DNA of 64,000 nt from Rhodocyclaceae bacterium (GTDB taxonomy: Bacteria; Pseudomonadota; Gammaproteobacteria; Burkholderiales; Rhodocyclaceae), in the NCBI GenBank assembly GCA_016791105.1, contig JAEUNM010000072.1, positions 40,369-104,368 on the forward strand. The letters run 5' to 3'. The notes beneath the pieces were generated by a model. The model did not search any database. It was given only the letters and a program-made list of their open reading frames with translations, and had not been told where the DNA came from. Positions 1-9,482 of this stretch are shown in pieces. The first letter of the stretch is position 1. Each line of letters begins with the position of its first letter. Both the position numbers and the translations under genes were made by a program.

Positions 1-932
1 GCTTCGCGCGCCGGCTTGAGGTAGTCGCGCGGATCGAATTTGGACGGGTTTTCCGCCATGTAGCGGCGAATTGCGCCGGTCATGGCGAGGCGGATGTCGG
101 TGTCGATATTGATTTTACGCACGCCGTGCTTGATCGCTTCCTGGATTTCTTCCACCGGCACGCCATAGGTTTCTTTCATGTCGCCGCCGAACTGGCGGAT
201 TTCGGCCAGCAAATCCTGCGGTACCGAAGACGAGCCGTGCATCACCAGGTGGGTGTTGGGGATGCGCTGGTGAATTTCCTTCACGCGCTTGATGGCCAGA
301 ATGTCGCCGGTCGGCTTGCGCGTGAATTTGTAGGCGCCGTGCGAGGTGCCGATGGCGATTGCCAGCGCGTCCAGTTGCGTGCGGCGCACGAAATCGGCGG
401 CCTGTTCGGGGTCGGTGAGCAACTGTTCCATGGTCATGGTGCCTTCCGCGCCGTGGCCATCTTCCTTGTCGCCCTTCATGGTTTCCAGCGAGCCCAGGCA
501 GCCCAGTTCACCTTCGACGGTAACGCCCAGTGCATGCGCCATATCGACCACCTTGCGCGTCACGTCGATGTTGTAGTCGTAGCTGGATACGGACTTGCCG
601 TCTTCCATCAGCGACCCGTCCATCATGACGCTGGAAAAGCCCAGATCGATGGCGCCGCGGCAGATCAACGGCGACTGGCCGTGGTCCTGGTGCATCACGA
701 TGGGAATGTCGGGATAGGCCTCGACGGCGGCCTGGATCAGGTGCTTCAGGAACGCTTCGCCGGCATATTTGCGTGCCCCGGCGGAGGCCTGCATGATGAC
801 CGGGGCGCCGGTTTCCTGGGCGGCGGCCATGATGGCCTGTACCTGTTCGAGGTTATTCACGTTGAATGCCGGCAGCCCATAGCCGTTTTCCGCGGCGTGA
901 TCGAGCAACTGGCGCATGGATACGATAGGCAT
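1..932 (-). CDS. fba: Class II fructose-bisphosphate aldolase (C-terminus outside window)
   Basis: Zn-dependent aldolase that interconverts fructose-1,6-bisphosphate with dihydroxyacetone phosphate and glyceraldehyde-3-phosphate; in autotrophs it also makes sedoheptulose-1,7-bisphosphate. The visible 310 codons start [10 protein letters not shown] and contain PAFNVNN (about residues 21-27), the catalytic-Asp/Zn-His stretch HQDHG (81-85) and a late HGSSS phosphate-binding motif, all typical of the Calvin-cycle-type class II family (about 350 aa). An AGGAGA Shine-Dalgarno lies about 8 nt before the ATG. The gene is the last of a minus-strand tkt-gap-pgk-fba series. A pyruvate kinase gene, which lies between pgk and fba in several relatives, is absent here. 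Confidence 0.96.
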   Translation of the reverse strand, partial: MPIVSMRQLLDHAAENGYGLPAFNVNNLEQVQAIMAAAQETGAPVIMQASAGARKYAGEAFLKHLIQAAVEAYPDIPIVMHQDHGQSPLICRGAIDLGFSSVMMDGSLMEDGKSVSSYDYNIDVTRKVVDMAHALGVTVEGELGCLGSLETMKGDKEDGHGAEGTMTMEQLLTDPEQAADFVRRTQLDALAIAIGTSHGAYKFTRKPTGDILAIKRVKEIHQRIPNTHLVMHGSSSVPQDLLAEIRQFGGDMKETYGVPVEEIQEAIKHGVRKINIDTDIRLAMTGAIRRYMAENPSKFDPRDYLKPARE

Positions 933-1009
933 GTGTGTCTCCTGGACGGGGTGATGGTTATGCGCAGGCGGTCTGGCGGCGCGGCTGGAATCGGGTTGCG
1001 GGCAGGGCT

Positions 1010-2170
1010 TCAGGCGCGCTGTTCGAGTATTTCGACGGCGGGCAGTTTTTTGCCTTCGAGAAATTCCAGGAAGGCGCCGCCGCCGGTCGATATGTAGCCG
1101 ATGCGCTCGCTGATGCCGTATTTTGCAATGGCGGCCAGGGTGTCGCCGCCGCCGGCGATGGAAAACGCCCTGGAAGTTGCAATGGCGCGTGCCAGCGTTT
1201 CGGTGCCTTGGGCGAAGGGCTCGAATTCGAACACGCCGACCGGGCCGTTCCACACCACGGTGCCGGCAGCGCCCACGATTTCCGCCAGCGCCGCGGCCGA
1301 TTGCGGGCCGATGTCCAGAATGAGGTCGTCGTCTTCCACCGCATCGACGGATTTGAGCGTGGCCGTGGCGGCGGCTGAAAATTCTTTCGCGCACACCACG
1401 TCGGTGGGTAGCGGGACGTTCACCTTGGCCAATACGGCTTTCGCCGCGTCCAGCAGATCGGGTTCGGCGAGGGATTTGCCGATGCGCTTGCCGCTCGCCA
1501 GCAGGAAAGTATTGGCGATGCCACCGCCCACGATGAGCTGATCGACGCGCGCCGAAAGCGCTTCGAGTATGGTGAGTTTGGTGGATACCTTGGCGCCCGC
1601 GACGATGGCCACCAGCGGGCGCGCGGGGGCGTTCAAGGCCTTGCCGAGCGCATCCAGTTCCTGCGCCATGAGCGGGCCGGCGCAGGCCACCGGGGCATAT
1701 TTGCCCATGCCGTGGGTGGTGGCTTCGGCGCGGTGCGCGGTGCCGAACGCGTCATTGACCCACACGTCGCACAGGGCGGCCATCTTGCGCGCCAGTTCGT
1801 CGGAATTTTTCTTTTCGCCTTTATTTACGCGGCAATTTTCCAGCAGCACCACCTGGCCCGGCTTCACCTCCACGCCATCCACCCAGTTCTGCACCAGTTT
1901 CACTTCGCAGCCCAGCAGTTCGGCCAGGCGCACCGCCACCGGGGCCAGACTGTCTTCGGGTTTGAACTGGCCTTCGGTCGGCCGGCCCAGGTGCGAGGTC
2001 ACCATCACTGCCGCCCCGGCCTTGAGCGCGTGCGCGATGGCCGGTACGGAGGCGCGTATGCGCGTGTCTTCGGTGATGTTGCCCTGGTCGTCCTGCGGCA
2101 CATTGAGGTCGGCGCGTATGAATACGCGCTTGCCGGCGAGGTCCAGATCGGTCAGGCGTTTGAATTTCAT
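1010..2170 (-). CDS. pgk: Phosphoglycerate kinase
   Basis: Cytosolic kinase that interconverts 3-phosphoglycerate plus ATP with 1,3-bisphosphoglycerate, shared by glycolysis, gluconeogenesis and the Calvin cycle. The 386-residue product has the usual length, with the N-terminal substrate loop RADLNVP (about 19-25), the WNGPVGVFE segment and the nucleotide-binding GGGDT near residue 340. The ATG giving [11 protein letters not shown] was chosen because it matches the family N-terminus; the frame stays open for 25 codons upstream but those residues are Arg/Pro-rich and unlike the family. It lies between gap and fba with gaps of 108 and 77 nt, consistent with one operon. Confidence 0.97.
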   Translation of the reverse strand: MKFKRLTDLDLAGKRVFIRADLNVPQDDQGNITEDTRIRASVPAIAHALKAGAAVMVTSHLGRPTEGQFKPEDSLAPVAVRLAELLGCEVKLVQNWVDGVEVKPGQVVLLENCRVNKGEKKNSDELARKMAALCDVWVNDAFGTAHRAEATTHGMGKYAPVACAGPLMAQELDALGKALNAPARPLVAIVAGAKVSTKLTILEALSARVDQLIVGGGIANTFLLASGKRIGKSLAEPDLLDAAKAVLAKVNVPLPTDVVCAKEFSAAATATLKSVDAVEDDDLILDIGPQSAAALAEIVGAAGTVVWNGPVGVFEFEPFAQGTETLARAIATSRAFSIAGGGDTLAAIAKYGISERIGYISTGGGAFLEFLEGKKLPAVEILEQRA

Positions 2171-2278
2171 GTCGGGTTCTGATCGAAATTTCAAGGGTGT
2201 CGCATGCAGGCCGCGGCGCCGCGGCGGGTGCGCGGCCCGCTGCAAACGCGGGCCGCACGGGCCGGGCGCGGCGCAGGC

Positions 2279-3295
2279 TTATTTGGCGGTGGCGAGGGCG
2301 ACCGTGGTATCCAGCATGCGGTTGGAGAAGCCCCACTCGTTGTCGTACCAGGACAGCACTTTCACGAGGGTTCCGTCGATCACGCGGGTTTGCGAGGAAT
2401 CGAATATCGAACTGCGCGCATCGTGGTTGAAATCCACCGATACCAGCGGCTCGTCGTTGTAACCCAGGATTCCCGCCAGCGGACCGGATGCGGCGGCGGC
2501 TTTCAGGATGGCATTGACTTCATCCACCGTGGTGGCGCGCGCGGCCGTGAAAGTCAGATCGACCACCGACACGTTGATGGTGGGCACGCGCATCGCGAAA
2601 CCATCCAGCTTGCCGTTCAGTTCCGGCAGCACCAGGCCCACCGCTGCGGCGGCGCCGGTTTTGGTCGGAATCATGGATTGCGTGGCGGAGCGGGCACGGC
2701 GCAAATCTTCGTGATACACGTCGGTCAGCACTTGATCGTTGGTGTAGGCATGCACGGTAGTCATGAGGCCGGACACCACGCCGATTTTTTCGTGCAGCGG
2801 CTTCACCAGCGGCGCCAGGCAGTTGGTGGTGCAGGAGGCGTTGGAGATGACCGTGTGGCTGGCTTTGAGCGTGTCGTGATTGACGCCATACACGATGGTC
2901 GCATCGACGTCCTTGCCGCCCGGGGCGGAAATGATCACTTTTTTGGCGCCGCCCTTGAGGTGGGCCGAAGCCTTTTCTTTCGAGGTGAACAGGCCGGTGG
3001 ATTCCAGCACCACGTCCACGCCCAGGTCGCCCCAGGGCAATTCGGCCGGATTGCGCTGCGCCAGCACACGGATACGGTCGCCATTGACCACCATGGAGTC
3101 GCCATCCACCGCCACCGTGCCGGGAAAACGGCCATGCACGGTGTCGTGGCGCGTCAGGTGGGCGTTGGTCTGGGCGTTGCCGAGGTCATTGACGGCGACG
3201 ATTTCGATGTCGTGCTTTTTGCCGCCTTCGTAGTGCGCCCGCAATATGTTGCGGCCGATGCGGCCATAGCCGTTGATCGCGACTCGTATGGTCAT
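2279..3295 (-). CDS. gap: Type I glyceraldehyde-3-phosphate dehydrogenase
   Basis: NAD(P)-dependent enzyme that interconverts glyceraldehyde-3-phosphate and 1,3-bisphosphoglycerate. The 338-residue protein begins [15 protein letters not shown] (Rossmann GxGxxG) and carries the active-site [12 protein letters not shown] with the catalytic Cys at about residue 155. The start is supported by an AGGAGA ribosome-binding site 9 nt upstream; an in-frame Met 20 codons earlier gives only a low-complexity Ala/Arg tail. It lies between tkt (77 nt away) and pgk. Placed near prk, it probably serves the Calvin cycle reductive step as well as glycolysis; coenzyme preference cannot be settled from the motifs alone. 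Confidence 0.97.
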   Translation of the reverse strand: MTIRVAINGYGRIGRNILRAHYEGGKKHDIEIVAVNDLGNAQTNAHLTRHDTVHGRFPGTVAVDGDSMVVNGDRIRVLAQRNPAELPWGDLGVDVVLESTGLFTSKEKASAHLKGGAKKVIISAPGGKDVDATIVYGVNHDTLKASHTVISNASCTTNCLAPLVKPLHEKIGVVSGLMTTVHAYTNDQVLTDVYHEDLRRARSATQSMIPTKTGAAAAVGLVLPELNGKLDGFAMRVPTINVSVVDLTFTAARATTVDEVNAILKAAAASGPLAGILGYNDEPLVSVDFNHDARSSIFDSSQTRVIDGTLVKVLSWYDNEWGFSNRMLDTTVALATAK

Positions 3296-3372
3296 GGTGT
3301 GCTGTTCTCCTGGTGTGTTTGGCCGGGCGCTGCGGGCGGCCGCCGCCGCCCGCATCCCGAAAAAATCCTGCG

Positions 3373-5394
3373 TCAGACCGCGAGCAGTTCCTGCACCGCG
3401 GCCACCACGCGCTCGGCGGTAAGGCCGAAATGACGGTAAAGGTCGCCAATCGGAGCCGATTCGCCAAACGTGGATAAGCCTACGACTGTACCTTCAAACC
3501 CGACGTATTTGAACCAAAAATCGCAATGACCGGCCTCGATTGCCACGCGCGGCACGCCCGCCGGAAGCACGGACGCCTTCCAGGCCGCATCCTGGCGGTC
3601 GAACAAGCTGGTGCTGGGCATGGAAACCACACGCACCGGGATGTTCGCCTCCGCCAACTGTTTCTGCGCGGCGAGCGCGATGGGCAGTTCGGAACCGGTG
3701 GCGATGAGGACGGCACTTGGCGCGCCGGCTTGAGCTTCGGACAGCACATAGCCGCCGCGCGCGATGGCTTGCAGTTGTTCCGCACTGCGCGGCTGGCAAG
3801 GCAGGTTCTGACGCGACAACAGCAAGGCGGTCGGACCATCCGCACGTTCCACCGCAGCCGCCCAGGCGACGGCCGTTTCTACCGTATCGGCGGGGCGCCA
3901 CACGTCCAGATTGGGAATCAGCCGCAGCGATGCGGCGTGCTCGATCGGCTGGTGGGTGGGACCGTCTTCGCCCAGGCCGATGGAATCGTGCGTATAGACG
4001 AATACGTGGCGCTCGCGCATGAGCGCGGCGAGGCGGATGGCATTGCGCGCGTAATCGGAAAACACCAGGAAGGTGGCGGTGTAGGGAATGAAGCCGCCGT
4101 GGCCGCCCAGGCCATTGCCTATGGCGGTCATGCCGAATTCGCGCACGCCGAAATACAGGTAATTGCCGCCGGCCTCACGCGTGACCGGCCGCGAGCCCTT
4201 CCAGATGGTGAGGTTGGAGCCGGCCAGATCGGCCGAGCCGCCTATCAGTTCCGGCAGCAGCGGGCCATATGCTTCCAGCGCGAGTTGCGAGGCCTTGCGG
4301 GTGGCCACGGTTTCCGCCTTGTCGGCCATGCGCGCCAGGGTGGCTTGTACGCCGGCGGCCCAGCCCTCGGGCAGGCGGCCAGCCATGCGGCGCTCGAATT
4401 CGGCGGCGGCTTGCGGTTCGGCGGCGCGGTAATCGGCCAGCAAGCTTTGCCAGGCCGCCTCGCGCGCCGCGCCGGCGGCTTTGGCGTCCCAGGCGGCATA
4501 CACGTCGGCCGGAATTTCGAAGGGCGGGTGCGACCAGCCTATGGCGCCGCGGGTGGCGGCAATTTCGTCCTTGCCCAGCGCCGCCCCATGCACGTCGTGG
4601 GTGCCGGCCTTGTTGGGCGAACCCATGCCGATCACGGTCTGGCAGCAAATGAGGGTGGGGCGGCTGGTGTCGGCGCGGGCGGCGAGTATGGCGGCTTCGA
4701 TGGCGGCCGCGTCGTGCCCGGCCACGCGCGGGATCACCTGCCAGCCGTAGGCGGCGAAGCGCGCCGGGGTGTCGTCGGTGAACCAGCCTTCCACGTGGCC
4801 GTCGATGGAAATGCCGTTATCGTCGTAGAACACGATGAGCTTGCCCAGCCCCAGCGTGCCGGCGAGCGAACAGGCTTCGTGCGAAATGCCTTCCATGAGG
4901 CAGCCGTCGCCCAGGAACACATACGTGTAGTGATCGACGATGGCCATGCCGGGCCGGTTGAATTCGGCCGCCAGCAGTTTTTCGGCGATGGCCATGCCGA
5001 CCGCAGCGGCGATGCCCTGACCGAGCGGGCCGGTGGTGGTTTCGATGCCGGGCGTGATGCCCAGCTCGGGGTGACCGGGCGTTTTCGAGTGCAGTTGACG
5101 GAAACGGCGCAAATCGTCTATCGACAGGTCGTAGCCGCTCAGATGCAATAGCGCGTAGTGCAGCATGGAGCCATGACCGTTCGACAGCACGAAGCGGTCG
5201 CGGTCTGGCCAGGCCGGATTGGTCGGGTTATGGCGCAGAAATTTGCGCCACAGCACTGCTGCAATTTCGGCCATGCCCATGGGCATCCCGGGATGGCCGG
5301 AATTGGCCTGCTGTACGGCATCCATCGCGAGCGCGCGGATGGCGCCGGTGATCGGATTGAACTCTGGTTGAGATATTTCGCTGGACCGGCCCAT
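3373..5394 (-). CDS. tkt: Transketolase
   Basis: Thiamine-diphosphate enzyme moving two-carbon ketol units between sugar phosphates in the pentose phosphate and Calvin cycles. At 673 residues it is of normal length. Visible motifs are [10 protein letters not shown] (His at about 34), the ThDP-binding [13 protein letters not shown] segment near 165-180, and the pyrimidine-domain stretch [12 protein letters not shown]. The ATG has only a weak ribosome-binding site, but the N-terminus resembles relatives. It is separated by 53 nt from prk upstream, so prk-tkt-gap-pgk-fba probably form one CO2-fixation-linked transcription unit. Confidence 0.96.
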   Translation of the reverse strand: MGRSSEISQPEFNPITGAIRALAMDAVQQANSGHPGMPMGMAEIAAVLWRKFLRHNPTNPAWPDRDRFVLSNGHGSMLHYALLHLSGYDLSIDDLRRFRQLHSKTPGHPELGITPGIETTTGPLGQGIAAAVGMAIAEKLLAAEFNRPGMAIVDHYTYVFLGDGCLMEGISHEACSLAGTLGLGKLIVFYDDNGISIDGHVEGWFTDDTPARFAAYGWQVIPRVAGHDAAAIEAAILAARADTSRPTLICCQTVIGMGSPNKAGTHDVHGAALGKDEIAATRGAIGWSHPPFEIPADVYAAWDAKAAGAAREAAWQSLLADYRAAEPQAAAEFERRMAGRLPEGWAAGVQATLARMADKAETVATRKASQLALEAYGPLLPELIGGSADLAGSNLTIWKGSRPVTREAGGNYLYFGVREFGMTAIGNGLGGHGGFIPYTATFLVFSDYARNAIRLAALMRERHVFVYTHDSIGLGEDGPTHQPIEHAASLRLIPNLDVWRPADTVETAVAWAAAVERADGPTALLLSRQNLPCQPRSAEQLQAIARGGYVLSEAQAGAPSAVLIATGSELPIALAAQKQLAEANIPVRVVSMPSTSLFDRQDAAWKASVLPAGVPRVAIEAGHCDFWFKYVGFEGTVVGLSTFGESAPIGDLYRHFGLTAERVVAAVQELLAV

Positions 5395-5447
5395 GACAAT
5401 GCCTGAGGCGTTTCCGCCGTTGAAAAGCCGGAAAGTTTAGCAAAACT

Positions 5448-6422
5448 TCAGCCGGCCCGCGGCGCCTTGCGCCGGCCGGCGCTCGCTGCGCGCGGCGGCT
5501 TGGGTTCCGGTGCCGGTGCCGGCGCGGGCTCTTGCACAGTGCTTTCGGCACGCAGTCGGCGGCCTTCTTCGACCAGTTTGATGATGCGCGGCGTGAATAT
5601 GAACTGCATCGCCAGTTCCAGTTTGCCGCCCGGCACCACGATGGTATTGGCGCGCGACATGAAAGCGCCGTGCAACATGCGCAACAGGTGGGTGAAATCG
5701 ACGCCGCGCGGGTTGGCGAAACGTATCACCACCATGGATTCGTCCGGCGAGGGGATGTCGCGCGCGATGAAGGGGTTGGACGTATCCACCGTGGGGACGC
5801 GCTGAAAATTGATGTGCGTATCGGTGAATTGCGGGCAAATGTAATGCACGTAGTCGTGCATGCGGCGCAAGATGGTGCGCATCACCAGGTCGGTCGGGTA
5901 ACCGCGTTCGTGCCGGTCGCGGTGCAGTTTCTGTATCCATTCCAGGTTGATGACCGGTACCACGCCTATGCGCAGATCGACGTGGCTGGCGATGTCCACC
6001 TTGTCGGTACGCAGGGCGCCGTGCAGACCTTCGTAGAACATCAGGTCGGTGCCCTGCGGGATGTCTTCCCAATCGGTAAAGGTGCCGGGTGCCTGGCCGA
6101 ACAAGGTGGCTTCCTGCGCGTTGTGGATGTAGCGCCGGGTGCGGCCGCGACCGCTTTCGCCATAGCTGCGGAATAGCGATTCCAGTTCTTCCAGCAGATT
6201 GGCTTCCGGGCCGAAGTGCGAAAAATTCAAATTGCCTTCGGTTTCGGCCCGCTCCATGGCTTCGCTCATGGCATAGCGGTCGTGGCGATGGAAGGCGTCG
6301 CCATCTATGAGCACCGCGCGCACGCCTTCGCGTCGATAGATTTTTTCGAAGGTTTTCATGATCGAGCTGGTGCCGGCGCCCGATGAGCCGGTGATCGCGA
6401 TGATGGGGTGTTTGGCCGACAT
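5448..6422 (-). CDS. prk: Phosphoribulokinase (bacterial class I)
   Basis: ATP-dependent phosphorylation of ribulose-5-phosphate to ribulose-1,5-bisphosphate, the Rubisco substrate; this enzyme is specific to the Calvin-Benson-Bassham cycle. The 324-residue protein has a Walker A loop GSSGAGTSS (12-20), the DGDAFHRHDR substrate region (40-49) and the conserved YEGLHG and HxRHERGYPTDLV segments of proteobacterial PRK. The last 40 residues are a Pro/Ala/Arg-rich tail of low complexity. It heads the tkt-gap-pgk-fba series. No Rubisco or cbbR gene lies in the window, so those must be elsewhere if the cycle is complete. Confidence 0.95.
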   Translation of the reverse strand: MSAKHPIIAITGSSGAGTSSIMKTFEKIYRREGVRAVLIDGDAFHRHDRYAMSEAMERAETEGNLNFSHFGPEANLLEELESLFRSYGESGRGRTRRYIHNAQEATLFGQAPGTFTDWEDIPQGTDLMFYEGLHGALRTDKVDIASHVDLRIGVVPVINLEWIQKLHRDRHERGYPTDLVMRTILRRMHDYVHYICPQFTDTHINFQRVPTVDTSNPFIARDIPSPDESMVVIRFANPRGVDFTHLLRMLHGAFMSRANTIVVPGGKLELAMQFIFTPRIIKLVEEGRRLRAESTVQEPAPAPAPEPKPPRAASAGRRKAPRAG

Positions 6423-6496
6423 GGTGAATGTTTCCGGTTGTTTTCTGGGGCGGCCTCAAAGGTCCGGTGCTGTCCCGGCGCTAGCCACCGGCATGC

Positions 6497-7054
6497 TCAA
6501 GCGTATTTCCATTTGATCGAGCAGCCTACGCTCGGAATTTGTTCGGTGGGGCCGCGTCCGGTGGTGGCGATCGCGCGCATGGCTTCGAATAGTTCGCGCC
6601 CGGCGCCTTCCGGCGCGGTGTCGCGGCGCGACGCATCCAGGCGGCCGCGGTATTGCAGTTCGAGATTGGCGTTGTAACCGAAAAAATCCGGCGTGCATAC
6701 CGCGCCATAGGCGCGCGCGACGGCCTGTGTTTCATCCAGCACATAGGGGAACGGGAACTGCAGGCGTTCGGCGATCTGCACCATGTGGTCCCAGGAATCT
6801 TCCGGATAGTCGGTCGGGTCGTTGGACATGATGGCGATGCAACCGACACCGTAAGCCGCCAGCTCGCGCGTGTCGCGCACGATGCGGTGGATTACCGCCT
6901 TCACATAGGGGCAGTGATTGCAGATGAACATCACCAGCAGGCCGCGCGCACCGCGCGCATTGTCCCGTGTCCAGCGCCGGCCATCGACGCCGGGCAGGTC
7001 GAAATCCGGCGCGGGCAGGCCGAATTCGCAGACGGGGGGATTCAGGCTGACCAT
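6497..7054 (-). CDS. Thioredoxin-fold redoxin (AhpC/TSA-like) protein
   Basis: A 185-residue peroxiredoxin/thioredoxin-like protein without a signal peptide, so probably cytoplasmic. It contains a CNHCPYV motif (CxxC) after a hydrophobic strand (GLLVMFICNHC, about residues 38-48), the typical APDFDLPGVDG N-terminal redoxin strand, and a conserved C-terminal PSVGCSIKWK. This family of single-domain redoxins is widespread in proteobacteria; a thiol reductase or peroxidase role is inferred from the fold and CxxC only. It lies upstream of prk on the same strand with a 74-nt gap, so co-transcription with the Calvin-cycle genes is possible. Confidence 0.8.
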   Translation of the reverse strand: MVSLNPPVCEFGLPAPDFDLPGVDGRRWTRDNARGARGLLVMFICNHCPYVKAVIHRIVRDTRELAAYGVGCIAIMSNDPTDYPEDSWDHMVQIAERLQFPFPYVLDETQAVARAYGAVCTPDFFGYNANLELQYRGRLDASRRDTAPEGAGRELFEAMRAIATTGRGPTEQIPSVGCSIKWKYA

Positions 7055-7193
7055 GTTGCCACCTCTGGTTGGATTTACGCAAAACCGATAGTAACGCCCT
7101 TTTGGCCGTGGCTAGCGCACAAATCCTCCGGCACCGGCGCATGCCGATTTGCTGCAAAATCCGCCTCTGGTCTGGAATTGCTGGATTCGCCAC

Positions 7194-7922
7194 ATGCTAC
7201 CGCGGCTGTATTGCGATTTTCCCCTGCGCGCAGACGCCATGATTGCCTTGTCGGAGGCGAGCGCCCATCACGCCCTGCGCGTGCTGCGCCTGGGGCTGGC
7301 CGACGAGCTGGTGTTGTTTGACGGCGCGGGCGGCGAATATCCGGGCCACATTGCGGAAACCGGCCGCCGCTGCATCGTGCGCACGGGAAGCTGGCTCGAT
7401 CTGGAGCGCGAGGCGCGGGTTGCGGTCACCCTGGTGCAATGCCTGGTATCTACCGAAAAAATGGACTGGATCGTGCAGAAAGCCGTCGAGTTGGGCGCCT
7501 GCCGCATCGTGCCGGTGGAATCGCGCCGCAGCGTGGTGCGCCTGGATGCCGCGCGCGCCGAGCGGCGCGTGCAGCACTGGCAGCGGCTGGTGCTGGCGGC
7601 GTGCGAACAATGTGGCCGCAATCGCGTGCCGGAGGTGGCTGCCGTGCAGCCGCTGCCGGAATATTTTGCGCAGGCCACGGCGGTCACCCAGCCCAAGCTC
7701 ATGCTCGAACCGCAAGCCGTGCGTCCGCTCGGCGCGGAACAGCTTGCGGCGGGACAGATCATTTTGCTGGTCGGGCCGGAAGGCGGTCTGGATGAAACGG
7801 AAATCGCGATGGCGCGGCAAGCCGGCTTTGCCGGTGTTCGGCTCGGTACGCGCGTGTTGCGCACGGAAACGGCCGGTTGCGCGGGCCTGGCAGCGGTGCA
7901 TGCTCTGGCGGGAGATCTTTGA
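7194..7922 (+). CDS. rsmE: 16S rRNA m3U1498 methyltransferase
   Basis: SPOUT-family enzyme that methylates N3 of uridine 1498 of 16S rRNA in the 30S subunit. The 242-residue protein starts MLPRLYCDFPL, with an N-terminal PUA-like domain (HHALRVLRLG) and a C-terminal trefoil-knot AdoMet site with LLVGPEGGLDETE and LGTRVLRTETA. The chosen ATG matches the family; 15 more upstream codons are open but not conserved. Its TGA overlaps the next gene's ATG by one base, implying translational coupling with the PPK2 gene. It is divergent from the redoxin gene. Confidence 0.94.
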   Translation: MLPRLYCDFPLRADAMIALSEASAHHALRVLRLGLADELVLFDGAGGEYPGHIAETGRRCIVRTGSWLDLEREARVAVTLVQCLVSTEKMDWIVQKAVELGACRIVPVESRRSVVRLDAARAERRVQHWQRLVLAACEQCGRNRVPEVAAVQPLPEYFAQATAVTQPKLMLEPQAVRPLGAEQLAAGQIILLVGPEGGLDETEIAMARQAGFAGVRLGTRVLRTETAGCAGLAAVHALAGDL

Positions 7923-9409
7923 TGTTTGAATCGGCCGAACTTGACCACAAGCTTTCCAAGGCGGAATTTGACGCGGTGGTGCCGGATCTCCGCGCCAAAT
8001 TGCTCGACATGCAGGTGCGCCTGGGGCGCCAGAACCATTTTGGCGTGCTGGTGCTCATCAATGGCGTCGATGGCGCCGGCAAGGGCGAAACGGTGAATGT
8101 GCTCAATGCCTGGATGGACCCGCGCCACATCCGCACCCACGCCTTCGGCACGCCCACCGAAGAAGAAATTTTGCGGCCTTTCATGTGGCGCTTCTGGCGC
8201 GCGCTGCCGCCGCGCGGCTCGATGGGCATACTGTTCGGCAGCTGGTATTCCGAGCCAATACTGCGGCGCGTGGAGCGCGACATGGGGCGCGCCGAAATGG
8301 ACGCGCGCATAGACGAAATCAATCATTTCGAACGCATGCTGGCGCAGGAAGGCGTGCTCATCCTGAAGTTCTGGTTTCACCTCGCCAAGGACGTGCAGCG
8401 GCGGCGCCTGCGCGCACTCGAAAAAAACCCGCTCACACGCTGGCGCGTCACCAACGACGACTGGAACCACTTTGCGCACTACGACCGGTTTCGTGAAGTG
8501 AGCGAACACGTGCTGCGCCAGACCTCCACCGGCCATGCGCCCTGGGTAGTGGTGGAAGGGGCGGACGAGCGTTATCGCTCGGTGTATGTGGGGCGGGTGC
8601 TGCTCGATGCGATTACCAAGCGGCTCGACGCCGATGCCGCCGAACCGTCTTACGCCATGCCGGTCGCGCCTATCGCGCCGCCGCCGCTGGACGGCGTCAA
8701 TCTGCTCAATCGCCTGCAGCCGGCACAAACCTATCCACCGGCGCGCTATGCGCGCGATATGGAACAGTTGCAGGGCCGGCTGGCCATGCTGGTGCGGCGC
8801 AAGGGCTTCGACAAGCACTCACTGGTGGTGGTGTTCGAAGGCATGGACGCGGCCGGGAAGGGCAGTGCGATACGCCGTGTGACCGGCGCCCTGGATGCGC
8901 GCGTGTATCGCGTGGTGCCCATCGCCGCCCCCACCGAAGAAGAAAAGGCGCTGCCGTATCTATGGCGCTTCTGGCGCCATGTGCCGCGGCGCGGGCGGCT
9001 GGCGATATTCGACCGCTCATGGTACGGGCGGGTGCTGGTGGAGCGCGTGGAAGGTTTCTGCACCGAGGCGGACTGGATGCGCGCCTACAACGAAATCAAC
9101 GATTTCGAAGACCAGCTCGCCAAGTCGGGCGCGGTCATCGTGAAGTTCTGGCTCGCCGTCAGTCCGACTGAGCAGTTGCGCCGCTTCGACGAGCGCGCCG
9201 CCACCCCGTTCAAGCACTTCAAAATTACCGAAGAAGACTGGCGCAACCGCGACAAGTGGCCGCAATACGTGCCGGCCGTGTGCGACATGATAGACCGCAC
9301 CAGCACGGAAGTTGCGCCATGGACCCTGGTCGAAGCCGACAACAAACTGTTCGCGCGCGCCAAGGTATTGCGCACGCTGTGCGAACGCCTGGAAAGTGCG
9401 CTGAAATGA
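7922..9409 (+). CDS. pap: Two-domain PPK2 kinase (polyphosphate:AMP phosphotransferase type)
   Basis: Polyphosphate-dependent nucleotide kinase; two-domain PPK2 proteins typically phosphorylate AMP to ADP using polyphosphate. The 495 residues contain two tandem PPK2 domains. The first has a Walker A GVDGAGKGE (about residues 44-52) and an altered Walker B region (FGSWYSEP in place of FDRSWYxR). The second has GMDAAGKGS (about 307-315) and an intact FDRSWYGRV lid region. Known Pap enzymes rely on the C-terminal domain, which fits this asymmetry. It overlaps rsmE by one base. With phoU nearby it suggests active polyphosphate metabolism. The class assignment follows domain architecture; substrate is inferred. 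Confidence 0.88.
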   Translation: MFESAELDHKLSKAEFDAVVPDLRAKLLDMQVRLGRQNHFGVLVLINGVDGAGKGETVNVLNAWMDPRHIRTHAFGTPTEEEILRPFMWRFWRALPPRGSMGILFGSWYSEPILRRVERDMGRAEMDARIDEINHFERMLAQEGVLILKFWFHLAKDVQRRRLRALEKNPLTRWRVTNDDWNHFAHYDRFREVSEHVLRQTSTGHAPWVVVEGADERYRSVYVGRVLLDAITKRLDADAAEPSYAMPVAPIAPPPLDGVNLLNRLQPAQTYPPARYARDMEQLQGRLAMLVRRKGFDKHSLVVVFEGMDAAGKGSAIRRVTGALDARVYRVVPIAAPTEEEKALPYLWRFWRHVPRRGRLAIFDRSWYGRVLVERVEGFCTEADWMRAYNEINDFEDQLAKSGAVIVKFWLAVSPTEQLRRFDERAATPFKHFKITEEDWRNRDKWPQYVPAVCDMIDRTSTEVAPWTLVEADNKLFARAKVLRTLCERLESALK

Positions 9410-9482
9410 GTCCGCAGGAAATCGAGTTGTGCGCCGCGTGCGGACGCGGGCACGGAATTGCCGACGCGGCAGGGGCACGGAC

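Noticed and set aside
126..1097. Long plus-strand open frame over the fba region
   Set aside because: It is the antisense shadow of fba and the fba-pgk junction; the His/Arg/Gly-rich composition is typical of high-GC shadows.
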